Assembly (NCBI RefSeq): GCF_024125425.1
Contig: NZ_JAMXWN010000004.1
Span: 176,956 to 240,955 of the forward strand
Direction of reading: 5' to 3'
DNA: 64,000 nucleotides
Source: Sporolactobacillus kofuensis
GTDB taxonomy: Bacteria > Bacillota > Bacilli > Bacillales > Sporolactobacillaceae
This document shows positions 8,064-18,031 of the stretch, in pieces (the first letter of the stretch is position 1; the number at the start of each line of letters is the position of its first letter). The notes below the pieces were generated by a model. It was given only the letters and a program-made list of their open reading frames with translations. It had not been told where the DNA came from and ran no database searches. Position numbers and translations under genes: made by a program.

Positions 8064-8450
8064 ATGGTTGGAATCGTATTAGTTTCACACAGTCGTAAAA
8101 TTGTTGAAGGGATAAAAGAACTCGCTTCTCAAATGTCAAAAGATGCACCTGTAGCGCTTGCAGGAGGAACCGACGATGATCGGCTCGGTACCGACATTAC
8201 AAAAATCAGCAGCGCGATCCATGACGTGTACTCTGATGACGGCGTCCTTGTTTTCTTTGACATGGGCAGTGCTTACATGAACGCACAAATGGCACTCGAT
8301 TTTCTGGAAGAGGATAGCAGCAAAGTGGAGATCGTCGACGCAGCATTTGTTGAAGGCGCGATCACCGCAATTGTTGACAGCGGATTAAACAAAAGTATGG
8401 ATGAAATCAAAGCAGACATTGCCTCGATGAAACTCGGAAAGATGCCGTGA
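8064..8450 (+). CDS. dhaM: dihydroxyacetone kinase phosphotransfer subunit DhaM (EIIA-like, single domain)
   Basis: The 128-residue protein opens MVGIVLVSHSRKIVEG; the His of VSHS is the phospho-acceptor in the EIIA-mannose-like fold. It takes phosphate from HPr and recharges ADP on DhaL. It is the short Gram-positive form without fused HPr or EI domains. ATG 8064 is chosen because GAAAGGA ends 11 bases before it; upstream TTG codons at 8055 and 8058 are too close. It is the last gene of the operon and is followed by a terminator. The second dha unit has no dhaM, so this copy may serve both. Confidence 0.92.
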   Translation: MVGIVLVSHSRKIVEGIKELASQMSKDAPVALAGGTDDDRLGTDITKISSAIHDVYSDDGVLVFFDMGSAYMNAQMALDFLEEDSSKVEIVDAAFVEGAITAIVDSGLNKSMDEIKADIASMKLGKMP

Positions 8451-8477
8451 TCAAGTAGCCACTTGAACACTAAAAAT

Positions 8478-8524
8478 AACAACAGCCCCATCTGCGCAGC
8501 AACTACGCGGAAGGGGCTGTTGTT
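8478..8524 (+). terminator. terminator of the glpF-dhaKLM operon
   Basis: AACAACAGCCCC pairs with GGGGCTGTTGTT (12 bp) around a 23-base loop, 27 bases after dhaM. The T-tail is weak. Confidence 0.7.
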
Positions 8525-8541
8525 TAATGTCCGGATTAATT

Positions 8542-8655
8542 ATCCCAGTCGTGGATAAGCGGAATCCGGTCGTTCCAGTGGTTTATCCGGTCTTCGGAAA
8601 AATTAATCTGGGCATTTTCGAGCATAATTCGGTCGTTATCTCAATTTTTCCGATC
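8542..8655. repeat. degenerate intergenic array with 21-bp period
   Basis: Motifs of the type ATCCGG recur at about 8564, 8585, 8606 (ATCTGG), 8627 (ATTCGG) and 8648 (TTCCGA), every 21 bp. The words between them (GTCGTT, GTCTTCGG, AATTTTT) are shared but diverged. The array fills the gap between two terminators and shows no ORF. Confidence 0.6.
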
Positions 8656-8670
8656 CCTATCTAATGTTAT

Positions 8671-8712
8671 AAAAAAAGGGCGTCCCACAGTCCATAACTG
8701 ACTTTTGGGACA
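8671..8712 (-). terminator. terminator of the LPXTG protein gene
   Basis: On the minus strand GTCCCA-AA-AGTC pairs with GACT-GT-GGGAC, followed by GCCC and seven T. Confidence 0.8.
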
Positions 8713-8734
8713 CCTCCATTAATCCATTATTCTT

Positions 8735-11700
8735 TTAGGATCTTCTCTTTTTTCTCCTGTTGCGAACCGTCAAGAACAGCCCAGACAATACAAGGATCAT
8801 TCCAGCGATAATCGAATTTCTATCAAATTCGTCTCCCGTTTTCGGCAAGGAAGCCTTTGATTTTGTATCCTTGGAAGGACTTGCTGATCCTGTTTTCTTC
8901 TCCGCGGGCTGCGTTGTGCTGCTTCCATGATCTTTTCCCTTAGCTCCTTGATGTTGATCCGTAGTTCCAGATGTTTTGGCAAATAATTTATCTGCGTTTT
9001 TCACATACAGCATGGTAAAGGTAGAAAACTTCGTAACGTCAAACTGGATGCCGCGTACACCGGATTCATAGTTTACCAATTGACCACGGATAACTTCTCG
9101 CGTTCCATCGCTATGCTCGATAAAGATCACCAAATTATTGAGCATCTCATCCGTTAATTGGACATCCGTCGGAATTGGCAACGTCAATGTCACACGATGA
9201 TTCTGCATGTTGGTTTCAATTTGCATCGGTTGGCCCAGGACTTGCATAGATGATGAATCCCCGTTAAGTACCGCTCTAACAATGGATTGTTGGGTCGCTT
9301 GTTCAACGATTCGTTGTCGATCTGATTGGTTTCTCACTGGAACAAGAGAGAAATACAAATCCTGATTAAAATCAGCAAGCGAACGATGGGGCACAAGGAT
9401 ATGTGCATCATTCGTGATGATTTGCAGACCCGTTCTCGATTGGGATAGAGTGTCCACTGCTTGGTTCGGGACGGAAACATTCACTTTCGACACTGGATCT
9501 TTTCCATCAGGAATAACGATACTGATAACCTTATTATTGGTGTCGTTAAGATTTTTCACTGCTTCCAACGCATTTGCATTGGTTAACGAAACAGAATTCG
9601 TTACTGTACCATCGCTATTTTCAGATTGAGTGATCGGCGTTTTGGTAAGCGTATCTTTTATACTCTTCGATGTGACATCAGCATAGATAATCTTTGATGT
9701 AGATTTAGCAGCTTCAGCTCGTGTCACATGCAGTGTATAGGTTCTTTTTGTCACGCCATCAGCAGCTGTGACCACAATCTTGATTGTATTTTTTCCAACA
9801 GTGAGCGGAACGTTCGCATGATCACCTTCGACTGGTGATCCGTCTACTGTAACGTTTTGGCTTCCTTCACTTCTAGAAAAAGTAATCGTTAATTGCGCAA
9901 TCTTATTATCTACCATTGCCATATAATCCGATTGACCAACATTAAATACCGGTGACAAAGTAGCTGAATCTGGAAGTTTCAAAGCTGACAATGTGCTTTC
10001 TGCTGACAGCCATTTCGCATAGAATGTTGTATCTCCGGTAACCGGTGTATCGAAATCATACGGTCTATTAAACGCTGAATCACTATACCAACCAGCAAAC
10101 GTATAACCAGCTCGTATTGGCTCTGCGGGTTTGTTTGCTTTGTCCTCAAAATCAATGGTTTGATCCGAAACGCTACTTCCACCGTTCGAGTCATAAGTGA
10201 CCGTATAGCGGTTTTTATCCCACTTAGCATACAGTGTTGTGTTCCCTGTTACCGGCGAATGGAAATCATATGGTTCCGTTAGGTCCGAATCCTTGTACCA
10301 ACCAGCAAATGTATAGCCGGTTCGTGTTGGCTCTGCGGGCTGGCTTGCCTTGTCTTCAAAATCGATGGTTTGATTTGAAATGGCGCTCCCACCGTTCGAA
10401 TCAAAAGCAACTATATAATGGTTTTTGTTCCATTTCGCATAAAGTGTTGCGTGCCCGGTAACCGGTGTATCGAAATCATATGGGCTATTAAACTCTGTAT
10501 CACTATACCATCCAGCAAACGTATAACCCGTCCTTGTTGGGTCCGCAGGCTGGCTTGCCTGGTCCTCATAATCGATGTGTTGATCACCTATAGCACTTCC
10601 GCCGTTCGAATCAAACGTTACATCATAGCTATTTTTGTCCCACTTCGCATAAAGCTTTACGTTCCCAGTTACCGGTGTCGTGAAATCATATGGGCTATTA
10701 AACTCTGTATCACTATACCATCCAGCAAACGTATAACCAGTTCGTGTTGGGTCCGCAGGCTGGCTTGCCTGGTCCTCATAATCGATGTGTTGATCACCTA
10801 TAGCACTTCCGCCGTTCGAGTCATAAGTGACCGTATAGCTATTTTTGTCCCACTTCGCATAAAGCTTTACGTTCCCAGTTACCGGTGTCGTGAAATCATA
10901 TGGGCTATTTAACTCTGTATCACTATACCATCCGGCAAACGTATAACCAGTTCGTGTTGGGTCCGCAGGCTGGCTTGCCTTGTCCTCATAATCGATGTGT
11001 TGATCACCTATAGCACTTCCACCGTTCGAGTCATAAGTGAACGTATACTGGCTTTTATTCCATTTCGCATATAAGGTCACATTACCTGTGATTGAAAAAG
11101 TATCACCTGATTGATAGTCTGTTCCAGACCCGTCTGCTTTTGTATTCCATCCATTGAACGAATACCCCGTTTTTGTAAGGTTTAATGGATTAAGTATGGT
11201 AACAAGAGTTCCTGGGCTATAAGACTGATTATCAACAGGCGCCGCTCCACTGGTGTTCCCATTTTCATTATAAGTTACGGAATAGGTTGGATTTACGATC
11301 AATAGTGCAGGAATACTCGTAATTACTCCACCAGCATTTGTCACTTTTACATAATATTGCCCTGCATCAGACAATTGTGCATTACTAATTGTTAAAGAAG
11401 GTCCTGTCTGACCAATAATCGGAGCCCCATCTTTATACCATTGAAATGTATTTTCAAAGGATAGAGAAAATACTGAGAATGTAGCTGATTGGCCCCTATT
11501 AATCGTCTGATTCATCGGCTGTGAAATAATGGATGGCGGCATTACGCTCCATTTTGCATAAAGTGTTGTGTTTCCGGTAACTGGTGTATTGAAATCATAT
11601 AGATTTGTCAGGTTTGAATCACTATACCAGCCTGAAAATAAAAATCCCGTTTTGAAAGGAATTAGCGGATTTAATATTTTATCCTGATAGGCAATCATTT

Positions 11701-13480
11701 GTGGCGGAACAGTACTCCCTTCGTTCGAATCAAAAGTGATCGTATACAGGACTTTGTTCCATTGCGCATATAGTGTTGTATTTTCAGTAACAGGTGTATT
11801 GAAATCATACGGCTCTGTCAGACCCGAGTCCTTGTACCATCCAGCGAACGCATAGCCGGTTCGTGTCGGCGCTATGGGTTTGCTTACCCTGTTTTCATAA
11901 TCAACGGTTTGATTTGCAATTGAGCTTCCGCCATTCGAGTTATAAGTAACTGTATACTGGTTTTTGCTCCATTTCGCATATAGTGTTGTATTTTCGGTAA
12001 CTGGCGTGTTGAAATCATATGTGTTATTAAATTCTGAATCACTATACCACCCACCAAACGTATAGCCGGTCTGTGTTGGGTCAGTAGGTTTGCTTGCCTG
12101 ACCTTCATAATCGATGGTTTGAGCAGCAACGGCACTCCCACCGTTCGAGTTATAAGTGACCGTATACTGGTTTTTGTTCCATTGCGCATACAACGTCACA
12201 TTGCCTGTAACTGTCAAAGCAGACTCCGGCTGATAGGCGGTTCCGGTACCATCTGCTTTTGTATTCCAACCATTGAATGAAAAGCCGGTTTTTACTAAAT
12301 TGCCGCTGTTTCCCTTAACTGTTACTGAATCACCATTACTATAGTTTGTTGGATCAGTTGGAACCGTTCCCGTTCCACCATTCGGATCATAAGTGATTTG
12401 ATAAGCCTGATCTACTTGGTAGGAGAGTTTTGGATATTCCCCTGGATTCATTTTCCAGATTGAATTAAAATCCCAACCGGCATTCGTATATGTAGACTTT
12501 GTTTGCATTTCCACTGTTGATTTAGCTGCGTTATCAGTAGAGCTACTTAAACCGGCTGTTTCTTTATCATAAAAGCTGTTCGTAATCGTTACTCCACTGG
12601 AAGCACCTGTAATACCACCAACACTATTAGTACCGGAAATTGATCCACTTGCATAGGAATTACTGATCGTTACAGATCCAGGCATAAAAATCTGCGCTCG
12701 CCCAATCAGTCCACCAACCCCATTACTCCCTTGTACTGATCCACTTGCGTAACTGTTGTTGACCGAAATTGGATCTCCAAAAAAGTCAAAATCAGATGAT
12801 TGAAAATAGCCAACTAAACCACCGACACTGCCGGTACCTTGTACGTGTCCACTTGCAAAGCTCGTATTAATATTTCCATCATTCTCACCAACTAATCCGC
12901 CAACTTCCTGAGCTCCTATTACGTCAGCTGTTGAATAACTTCCATTAATCGTGCCCTCACTATATCCTACCAAACCGCCAACATAACTGGATCCATTTAT
13001 TTCCCCCGACACACTGCTGTTGCTAATTGTGTCTCCTCTATAAAAGCCAACCAATCCACCGACATTGATACGGCCGTTAACATTCACATTTTCCAATTTT
13101 ACGTTTTTCACAGTCCCATTCTCAAGATGTGCAAATAGCCCGACATCATCTAGATCAGGGCGATTGATTTTTAAATTACTTATCGTGTGTCCGTCACCGT
13201 CAAAGGTTCCAGATAATGCTTGTCCATTGTCAATGGTTCCTATTGGCTGCCAATTGTCATAGCTACTAAGGTCAATATCATTGCCCAATTTGTAACTAGC
13301 ACTTAGGTCATTCCTCACACTGTCAAGTTGCGCAGCTGTAGTGATTATATAAGGATCAGCAGATGTTCCCGATCCTTGCATAGGTATCATTCCGGCATAT
13401 GCAACGGTTGCTCCGAACGTTGATTGAATGAGATAAATAAACATTATGATGATCAATCCGACTGAGATACTTCGTTTCAA
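8735..13480 (-). CDS. LPXTG-anchored surface protein with GLUG and InlB B-repeats (adhesin)
   Basis: This 1581-residue secreted protein is anchored to peptidoglycan by sortase. Order: signal peptide (about 1-30, SVGLIIIMFIYLIQSTFG, ending VAYA), a GLUG-repeat beta-helix (about 50-330, repeated VGGLVG), four InlB B-repeats, an Ig-like domain (SDAGQYYVKV), six more InlB B-repeats of about 70 residues, a cadherin-like beta-sandwich (TYTLHVTRA), a further domain and LPKTGD at about 1545 with a hydrophobic segment and RNRRKKRRS tail. The start is TTG at 13480 behind AGGGGGA; the longer frame lacks a ribosome site. The architecture suggests adhesion or biofilm; no ligand can be named. The two-component genes upstream may control it. 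Confidence 0.9.
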   Translation of the reverse strand: MKRSISVGLIIIMFIYLIQSTFGATVAYAGMIPMQGSGTSADPYIITTAAQLDSVRNDLSASYKLGNDIDLSSYDNWQPIGTIDNGQALSGTFDGDGHTISNLKINRPDLDDVGLFAHLENGTVKNVKLENVNVNGRINVGGLVGFYRGDTISNSSVSGEINGSSYVGGLVGYSEGTINGSYSTADVIGAQEVGGLVGENDGNINTSFASGHVQGTGSVGGLVGYFQSSDFDFFGDPISVNNSYASGSVQGSNGVGGLIGRAQIFMPGSVTISNSYASGSISGTNSVGGITGASSGVTITNSFYDKETAGLSSSTDNAAKSTVEMQTKSTYTNAGWDFNSIWKMNPGEYPKLSYQVDQAYQITYDPNGGTGTVPTDPTNYSNGDSVTVKGNSGNLVKTGFSFNGWNTKADGTGTAYQPESALTVTGNVTLYAQWNKNQYTVTYNSNGGSAVAAQTIDYEGQASKPTDPTQTGYTFGGWYSDSEFNNTYDFNTPVTENTTLYAKWSKNQYTVTYNSNGGSSIANQTVDYENRVSKPIAPTRTGYAFAGWYKDSGLTEPYDFNTPVTENTTLYAQWNKVLYTITFDSNEGSTVPPQMIAYQDKILNPLIPFKTGFLFSGWYSDSNLTNLYDFNTPVTGNTTLYAKWSVMPPSIISQPMNQTINRGQSATFSVFSLSFENTFQWYKDGAPIIGQTGPSLTISNAQLSDAGQYYVKVTNAGGVITSIPALLIVNPTYSVTYNENGNTSGAAPVDNQSYSPGTLVTILNPLNLTKTGYSFNGWNTKADGSGTDYQSGDTFSITGNVTLYAKWNKSQYTFTYDSNGGSAIGDQHIDYEDKASQPADPTRTGYTFAGWYSDTELNSPYDFTTPVTGNVKLYAKWDKNSYTVTYDSNGGSAIGDQHIDYEDQASQPADPTRTGYTFAGWYSDTEFNSPYDFTTPVTGNVKLYAKWDKNSYDVTFDSNGGSAIGDQHIDYEDQASQPADPTRTGYTFAGWYSDTEFNSPYDFDTPVTGHATLYAKWNKNHYIVAFDSNGGSAISNQTIDFEDKASQPAEPTRTGYTFAGWYKDSDLTEPYDFHSPVTGNTTLYAKWDKNRYTVTYDSNGGSSVSDQTIDFEDKANKPAEPIRAGYTFAGWYSDSAFNRPYDFDTPVTGDTTFYAKWLSAESTLSALKLPDSATLSPVFNVGQSDYMAMVDNKIAQLTITFSRSEGSQNVTVDGSPVEGDHANVPLTVGKNTIKIVVTAADGVTKRTYTLHVTRAEAAKSTSKIIYADVTSKSIKDTLTKTPITQSENSDGTVTNSVSLTNANALEAVKNLNDTNNKVISIVIPDGKDPVSKVNVSVPNQAVDTLSQSRTGLQIITNDAHILVPHRSLADFNQDLYFSLVPVRNQSDRQRIVEQATQQSIVRAVLNGDSSSMQVLGQPMQIETNMQNHRVTLTLPIPTDVQLTDEMLNNLVIFIEHSDGTREVIRGQLVNYESGVRGIQFDVTKFSTFTMLYVKNADKLFAKTSGTTDQHQGAKGKDHGSSTTQPAEKKTGSASPSKDTKSKASLPKTGDEFDRNSIIAGMILVLSGLFLTVRNRRKKRRS
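10000..11100 (-). repeat. near-identical 210-bp tandem repeats coding InlB B-repeats 6-10
   Basis: Consecutive 210-bp units (70 residues each) share long stretches; units 6-8 are almost identical at the DNA level, while units 9 and 10 and the earlier units 1-4 (11530-12420) have diverged. This suggests recent unequal recombination and possible length variation. Confidence 0.85.
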
Positions 13481-13654
13481 TGAATCGTCCCCCTGTTGAA
13501 ATCGAGATTGCCTAGTGACACAGCAATGTTCTCGATCCCTGTGCATAAGACGAATTCCCCATTTTTTAACAGCGTACGACAAAGCACCTTAAAAAAACCT
13601 TAAAAATGACATCAAATAGACACATTTTGCCGCTTAAATACAATGTCTTAAGAG

Positions 13655-13692
13655 AAAAAGCCGTACCATGGGTTCTCTCCATGATACAGCTC
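13655..13692 (-). terminator. terminator downstream of the hybrid kinase gene
   Basis: On the minus strand GCTGTATCATGG pairs with CCATGGTACGGC (two mismatches) around AGAGAAC, followed by TTTTTC. Confidence 0.7.
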
Positions 13693-13704
13693 GTCCTTTA
13701 TTTT

Positions 13705-16700
13705 TTATTCAGCAGGAATCCGAAACGAAATACAAGTTCCTTTTTCCGGTTCGCTTTGCACATTCAATTCAGTTCCATATTCGTATTTGAGCCGGCTGCT
13801 GATATTCTTTAAACCGACACCACGCTCGGAATCTGTTCGTTTCTCCAGTTGGTCAAACCGTTCGCGCGGCATGCCCACACCGTTATCCTCAACTTTAATT
13901 ACGTAATCTTCTCCAGCAACAAAGGCGGATACTTTCACTCTCCCGCCTTCTTCACGCTTGCTGATTCCATGACGAATCGCATTTTCAACAAGTGGCTGAA
14001 TCAAGAGCGGGGGGAGTTTGATAGAATCCAATTGTTCATCAATCGCGTACTCAATGTGAATGCGGTCTTTAAATCTCGCTTTCTCAATTGCTACATAAGT
14101 GCGCACGAGATGCATTTCTTGACTGAATGGAACGCATTTTTGAATATTACTGAATTGAAAACTACCTCTCAAGTAATCGGCAAGATGCGTGATCAACTTT
14201 CGTGAAGCACCCATGTCGGTATAACTTAGCGCAGCAATGCTGTTTAAGGCATTAAAAAGAAAATGCGGTTTGATTTGCGATTGCAAAAAGGCGACTTCCA
14301 TATCGAGTGCTTTTCGAAACGAATGTTTCATATTGAGCAGACTACTGATCCTCGCCTTCAATTCAGATCGATCAAAGGGCTTGGTCAAAAAATCGTTCGC
14401 TCCCGCCTCGAGTGTCGCAACCTTGTCTCTTGGCTCAATAGCTGCCGTCACCATCAGCACAGGAAGTTCTGCCGGCATATATTTTTCTCGAATGTGCTGG
14501 CAAACATCGTATCCGGATAATTCAGGCATACGTATGTCTAATATCGCCAAGTCGATCACTCTGGTCTGTTCGATTTGTTCGAGTGCTTCACGCCCATTTT
14601 TCACAGCAATCACATCACAATCAAGCGGTTGAAGCGCATCAATCAATATTTTCAGATTGGCAAAGTTGTCGTCGGCGATCAGAACGGTAGACTTGCCTGA
14701 ACGATTAACGAATAGAGGTGTGGGAAAACGATAATCAGGTTCTTTCTCATTCGCCCATTCATAGTCGTTTCGAACCGCATCACTCTGAGCAATGGGAAGC
14801 GTGATGCGAAACGTTGTCCCTTTTCCTTTCTCAGAGGACACTCTAATTTCTCCATTTTGCAGTTCGACCAGCTGTTTAACAATCGAAAGACCAAGGCCGA
14901 CCCCTTTCTGTTCATCCGATGAATCGAGCGAGAGAAAGGGTTCGAATATGAGCGGCAATTCTTGAATATCAATCCCGTCACCTGTGTCATGAACAACCAG
15001 TTCAATGTGTTCTTCTTGAATTGTTGCGTCAACTTCTACACGTCCATTCATCGTATGCTTGATCGCATTATCTAAAAGATTGCTGATGATCTGCCCAAAA
15101 CGGACTTCATCTGCATAAACAGATGGAAGATGCTCTGGAACAAGGTTTAATAGCTGAATACCTCTTTCCTTTGCACGGTACTCATGTATGCGCACCAGAA
15201 CATCAACAGTTGTTTGTACATCGACAGGCTCCGGTTTCACCACCAGAATCCCCTGCTTCAGCTTTGAGAAATCGAGAATGTCATACACAAGCTGTGACAA
15301 ATCTCTGGAAATGTGCGTAATTAATCCAAGGCTCTTCTTCTGTTCGGTACTCAGCGGATGTTCTGAATCGTTCATCATTGATTTAGAAATATTCATGATG
15401 CCATGCAGAGGCGATTTGAATTCATGCGACGTCCGTACAAGAAACTCATCTTTTAACTGATCATTTTTAATCAGTCTCTCAGACAGATCGTTGATTTTCT
15501 GATAATCATTCGCAAATCTAAGCGACAACAGCAACGCAAGTATGAGCAAGAAGATCAGCGGATCAAACGAGGACAGCTTATAAATAGGAAAAGAAAAATA
15601 AACCGATGCACGTTGCGCCAGTACGTACGTGTCTATAGATACTGCAGCAACAACCAGGTACACGCTTCCAGATCTTCGATGAAACATGGCCAGTAAAAAG
15701 ACATAGGTCGCATACAAAAAGATGAACATTAAATAGACAGTGACGAGAGAAAAACAGAAATTGACGAGAACATGACCGATAAATCCAAGAACCGCCAAAG
15801 TGATCAGACTGCCCGCGCCAATACAGCACTTAATTAGCCATTTTGAACAAAAGGTCTGAAATTCCTTTTGTAAATAAAGAAGTAAGGTGATGCACATCCA
15901 AACAACAGACAAGATCTGAAGCCGATAGTAAAGCCAGAAAGGTGTTGATCCGAACAGATCATAGAAGATACGTTCTCCGCTTGTCGCCTTGCCTATAGAC
16001 ACAAAGATACAGGTCAATCCTAAAATTATTAGGGAGTGATCTTTTTTTCGCTTCATGAATAAACTGATGTAATAGATTCCGACAATCAGAAAAGAAACAA
16101 CAATAATCCAGTCATAAGCAAGCGCCTTATTGTACAACCCGGCAATTTGCCCCGCACGCCCAAAATAAACAGAACCATTGATACCACCACTGCCGATCAA
16201 GTCATGGTTTGCCACTTGAATCATGATTGTATTCCAACCGCGATGCAGCGTGAAGTAAGAGGCATAGGGTTTGTTTTTCGCCCAATACCCTTCATGCTCT
16301 GCCGGACGCCCGCTCTGTCCCACCGTGAGGCCATTCACAATCAACCGATTTGCCATTTGGATGGAAGACGTTTTCAGACCATATACACTTTTGATATCTG
16401 AAATTTTAATGTGCAAGACATAAGTGAATGCACCGAGCGCATGCATTTTTTGATAGGCATTGCCCGGAATCGATAGAGTATCCGGATCGTTATCTGCAGA
16501 CAATTGCTGGTAAGAAAGAAGTTTATTAGGATAGAAATCCCACTGCCCATTCAGCGGGACGGGACCTTCTTTTGCAAAGTTCCACTTGGTCAAATCGAGA
16601 TTGCCATTGACTGCCTGCGGGGTTGATCGCTCATTATAAGTAAATACGACAAAAAGCACACCTATCATTAGCGCCAGGATACATACCGTGATTGCCAGTG

Positions 16701-16719
16701 CTTCAATTCTTTTTTTCAT
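13705..16719 (-). CDS. hybrid sensor histidine kinase (7TMR-DISM, HisKA, REC, second kinase module)
   Basis: The 1004-residue protein has an N-terminal membrane anchor (about 8-28), an extracellular jelly-roll 7TMR-DISM-type domain (about 40-190), seven membrane segments (about 195-400), a HisKA domain with H-box SHEFKSPLHG, an ATPase domain (DNAIKHT, GDGIDIQ, GVGLGLSIV), a receiver domain (LIADDN, LAILDIRMPE) and a LytS-like module (QIKPHFLFNALNS, VENAIRHG, ENGVGM). It thus carries two histidine sites and one receiver. It overlaps the response-regulator gene by 4 bases (ATGA) and is co-transcribed with it. Signal unknown; the jelly-roll domain suggests a carbohydrate ligand. Confidence 0.9.
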   Translation of the reverse strand: MKKRIEALAITVCILALMIGVLFVVFTYNERSTPQAVNGNLDLTKWNFAKEGPVPLNGQWDFYPNKLLSYQQLSADNDPDTLSIPGNAYQKMHALGAFTYVLHIKISDIKSVYGLKTSSIQMANRLIVNGLTVGQSGRPAEHEGYWAKNKPYASYFTLHRGWNTIMIQVANHDLIGSGGINGSVYFGRAGQIAGLYNKALAYDWIIVVSFLIVGIYYISLFMKRKKDHSLIILGLTCIFVSIGKATSGERIFYDLFGSTPFWLYYRLQILSVVWMCITLLLYLQKEFQTFCSKWLIKCCIGAGSLITLAVLGFIGHVLVNFCFSLVTVYLMFIFLYATYVFLLAMFHRRSGSVYLVVAAVSIDTYVLAQRASVYFSFPIYKLSSFDPLIFLLILALLLSLRFANDYQKINDLSERLIKNDQLKDEFLVRTSHEFKSPLHGIMNISKSMMNDSEHPLSTEQKKSLGLITHISRDLSQLVYDILDFSKLKQGILVVKPEPVDVQTTVDVLVRIHEYRAKERGIQLLNLVPEHLPSVYADEVRFGQIISNLLDNAIKHTMNGRVEVDATIQEEHIELVVHDTGDGIDIQELPLIFEPFLSLDSSDEQKGVGLGLSIVKQLVELQNGEIRVSSEKGKGTTFRITLPIAQSDAVRNDYEWANEKEPDYRFPTPLFVNRSGKSTVLIADDNFANLKILIDALQPLDCDVIAVKNGREALEQIEQTRVIDLAILDIRMPELSGYDVCQHIREKYMPAELPVLMVTAAIEPRDKVATLEAGANDFLTKPFDRSELKARISSLLNMKHSFRKALDMEVAFLQSQIKPHFLFNALNSIAALSYTDMGASRKLITHLADYLRGSFQFSNIQKCVPFSQEMHLVRTYVAIEKARFKDRIHIEYAIDEQLDSIKLPPLLIQPLVENAIRHGISKREEGGRVKVSAFVAGEDYVIKVEDNGVGMPRERFDQLEKRTDSERGVGLKNISSRLKYEYGTELNVQSEPEKGTCISFRIPAE

Positions 16720-17849
16720 TCGCCTCTCCTAACCCCTGCTGCCATTTGTTCATACAGCTCCACGGTTTCCGGTTCCAGAGATGCACCGATATGTTCCTGA
16801 ACGTAATCACTCAAACGCTGATAAACTTGGAAAGCCTCGCGACGCTTTCCACTTTTCAGATAAAAGTGAATCAGCGCCCGTCCGTCCTGTTCTGAATCGG
16901 GTAGCAGTGTTACTAGGCTTTTGAGGCAGTCTTCCTCATTTTCCAAACTTAACGTCTCTTGGAAAGAGGTACAGAGTTTACGCAACACTTGTATGTAACG
17001 TTCTTCAAGTCCCGTTTTTCGCACATGTGCCCAGGAGTAATCACAGCCTTCCATGTAGGCGCCGCGATATTGCTGTTTCAAATGATGATAAACATCGGGA
17101 TCTGCTACATCTTTGGTCAGAACATCCTTTAGCTGCCGCTCCAAATGCTCAACATCATTTTCTAAATTTAACCCCTCGAATAAGAACCCCTTGCCGATCT
17201 TATTAATCTGCGCAGGAATATGATTTTCGGATAAATCTTTTCTCAGATAAGATAAACATGTGTACAAATAACTCTTTGCTTTCGTCAAATCATGTTCCGG
17301 CCATATTGAAGCGATGATGAAATCTGAATCTACCGGTTCTTTGCTGTGATGAATCAGGAACGCACAGACTTCCTTCTCTTTTTTCGTTTTCCAAGCAAGC
17401 GGTTGATTTCCCGGTAAATAAATATCAAAACCACCCATGCATTGAATGGAAAATTCCTTGACCTGAGCTGTTGCGCTTTGACCTTCTTTAAGAGAATCTC
17501 TAAGTAATGAGACGCACTTACTCAGCCGTTCCAATGAAAAAGGTTTGAGCAAGTAGTCGCGTGATTGAATTTCGAACGCCTCAACGGCATATTCTGAATA
17601 GGCCGTTGTAAAGACGATCATGATTTTTTTATCTGCAGCTCGGATTTTTCGTGCCAGCTCCGTTCCTTTGATCTTAGGCATCTCGATATCCATGAAAACT
17701 GCATCAGGATGCAGGCTGTTTATCGCTTCCAGTGCCTGAACGGCATCTGAATACCGGTCGACCACATCCACATCACCAATTTGTCCAAGTAAAATTTCTA
17801 ATAAATCCAAAGCATCACTTTCATCGTCAATCAAGAGTACCCGCAGCAT
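16716..17849 (-). CDS. SARP-type response regulator (REC, wHTH, BTAD)
   Basis: The 377-residue protein has a receiver domain (LLIDDESDA with acidic pair, phosphorylatable Asp in VFMDIEMP near residue 55, Lys in LLKPFSLERL), a winged-helix OmpR/SARP-like domain (about 145-220, SIWPEHDLTKAKSYLYTCLS) and a C-terminal bacterial transcriptional activator domain (about 240-375). Start ATG 17849 follows GGAGG by 8 bases; the frame extends to an upstream TTG that overlaps this signal. It is the first gene of the pair with the hybrid kinase. A likely target is the adjacent surface-protein gene, but this is inference from position. Confidence 0.88.
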   Translation of the reverse strand: MLRVLLIDDESDALDLLEILLGQIGDVDVVDRYSDAVQALEAINSLHPDAVFMDIEMPKIKGTELARKIRAADKKIMIVFTTAYSEYAVEAFEIQSRDYLLKPFSLERLSKCVSLLRDSLKEGQSATAQVKEFSIQCMGGFDIYLPGNQPLAWKTKKEKEVCAFLIHHSKEPVDSDFIIASIWPEHDLTKAKSYLYTCLSYLRKDLSENHIPAQINKIGKGFLFEGLNLENDVEHLERQLKDVLTKDVADPDVYHHLKQQYRGAYMEGCDYSWAHVRKTGLEERYIQVLRKLCTSFQETLSLENEEDCLKSLVTLLPDSEQDGRALIHFYLKSGKRREAFQVYQRLSDYVQEHIGASLEPETVELYEQMAAGVRRGE

Positions 17850-17991
17850 TACTAAATCCTCCAATGATCATTTCAGACAGGTTGATATGTTATTAAACTA
17901 ATATACTACGAATCAGTGAAAAACTCGTCCCTGAATTAACATTTATAGTTATGGGTTAAATACGCCTACAGCCAAAAATTTTCCGGTATCA

Positions 17992-18031
17992 AGAACAACA
18001 CCCTCCGCTAAAAAGTGGAGGGTGTTGTTCT
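17992..18031 (-). terminator. terminator of mqo
   Basis: AGAACAACACCCTCC pairs perfectly with GGAGGGTGTTGTTCT (15 bp, 10-base loop). The right arm overlaps the mqo stop codon. Confidence 0.85.

Noticed and set aside
10234..10912. Open frames on the plus strand inside the adhesin gene
   Set aside because: They mirror the 210-bp repeats of the minus-strand gene, repeat the same text and have no ribosome site.
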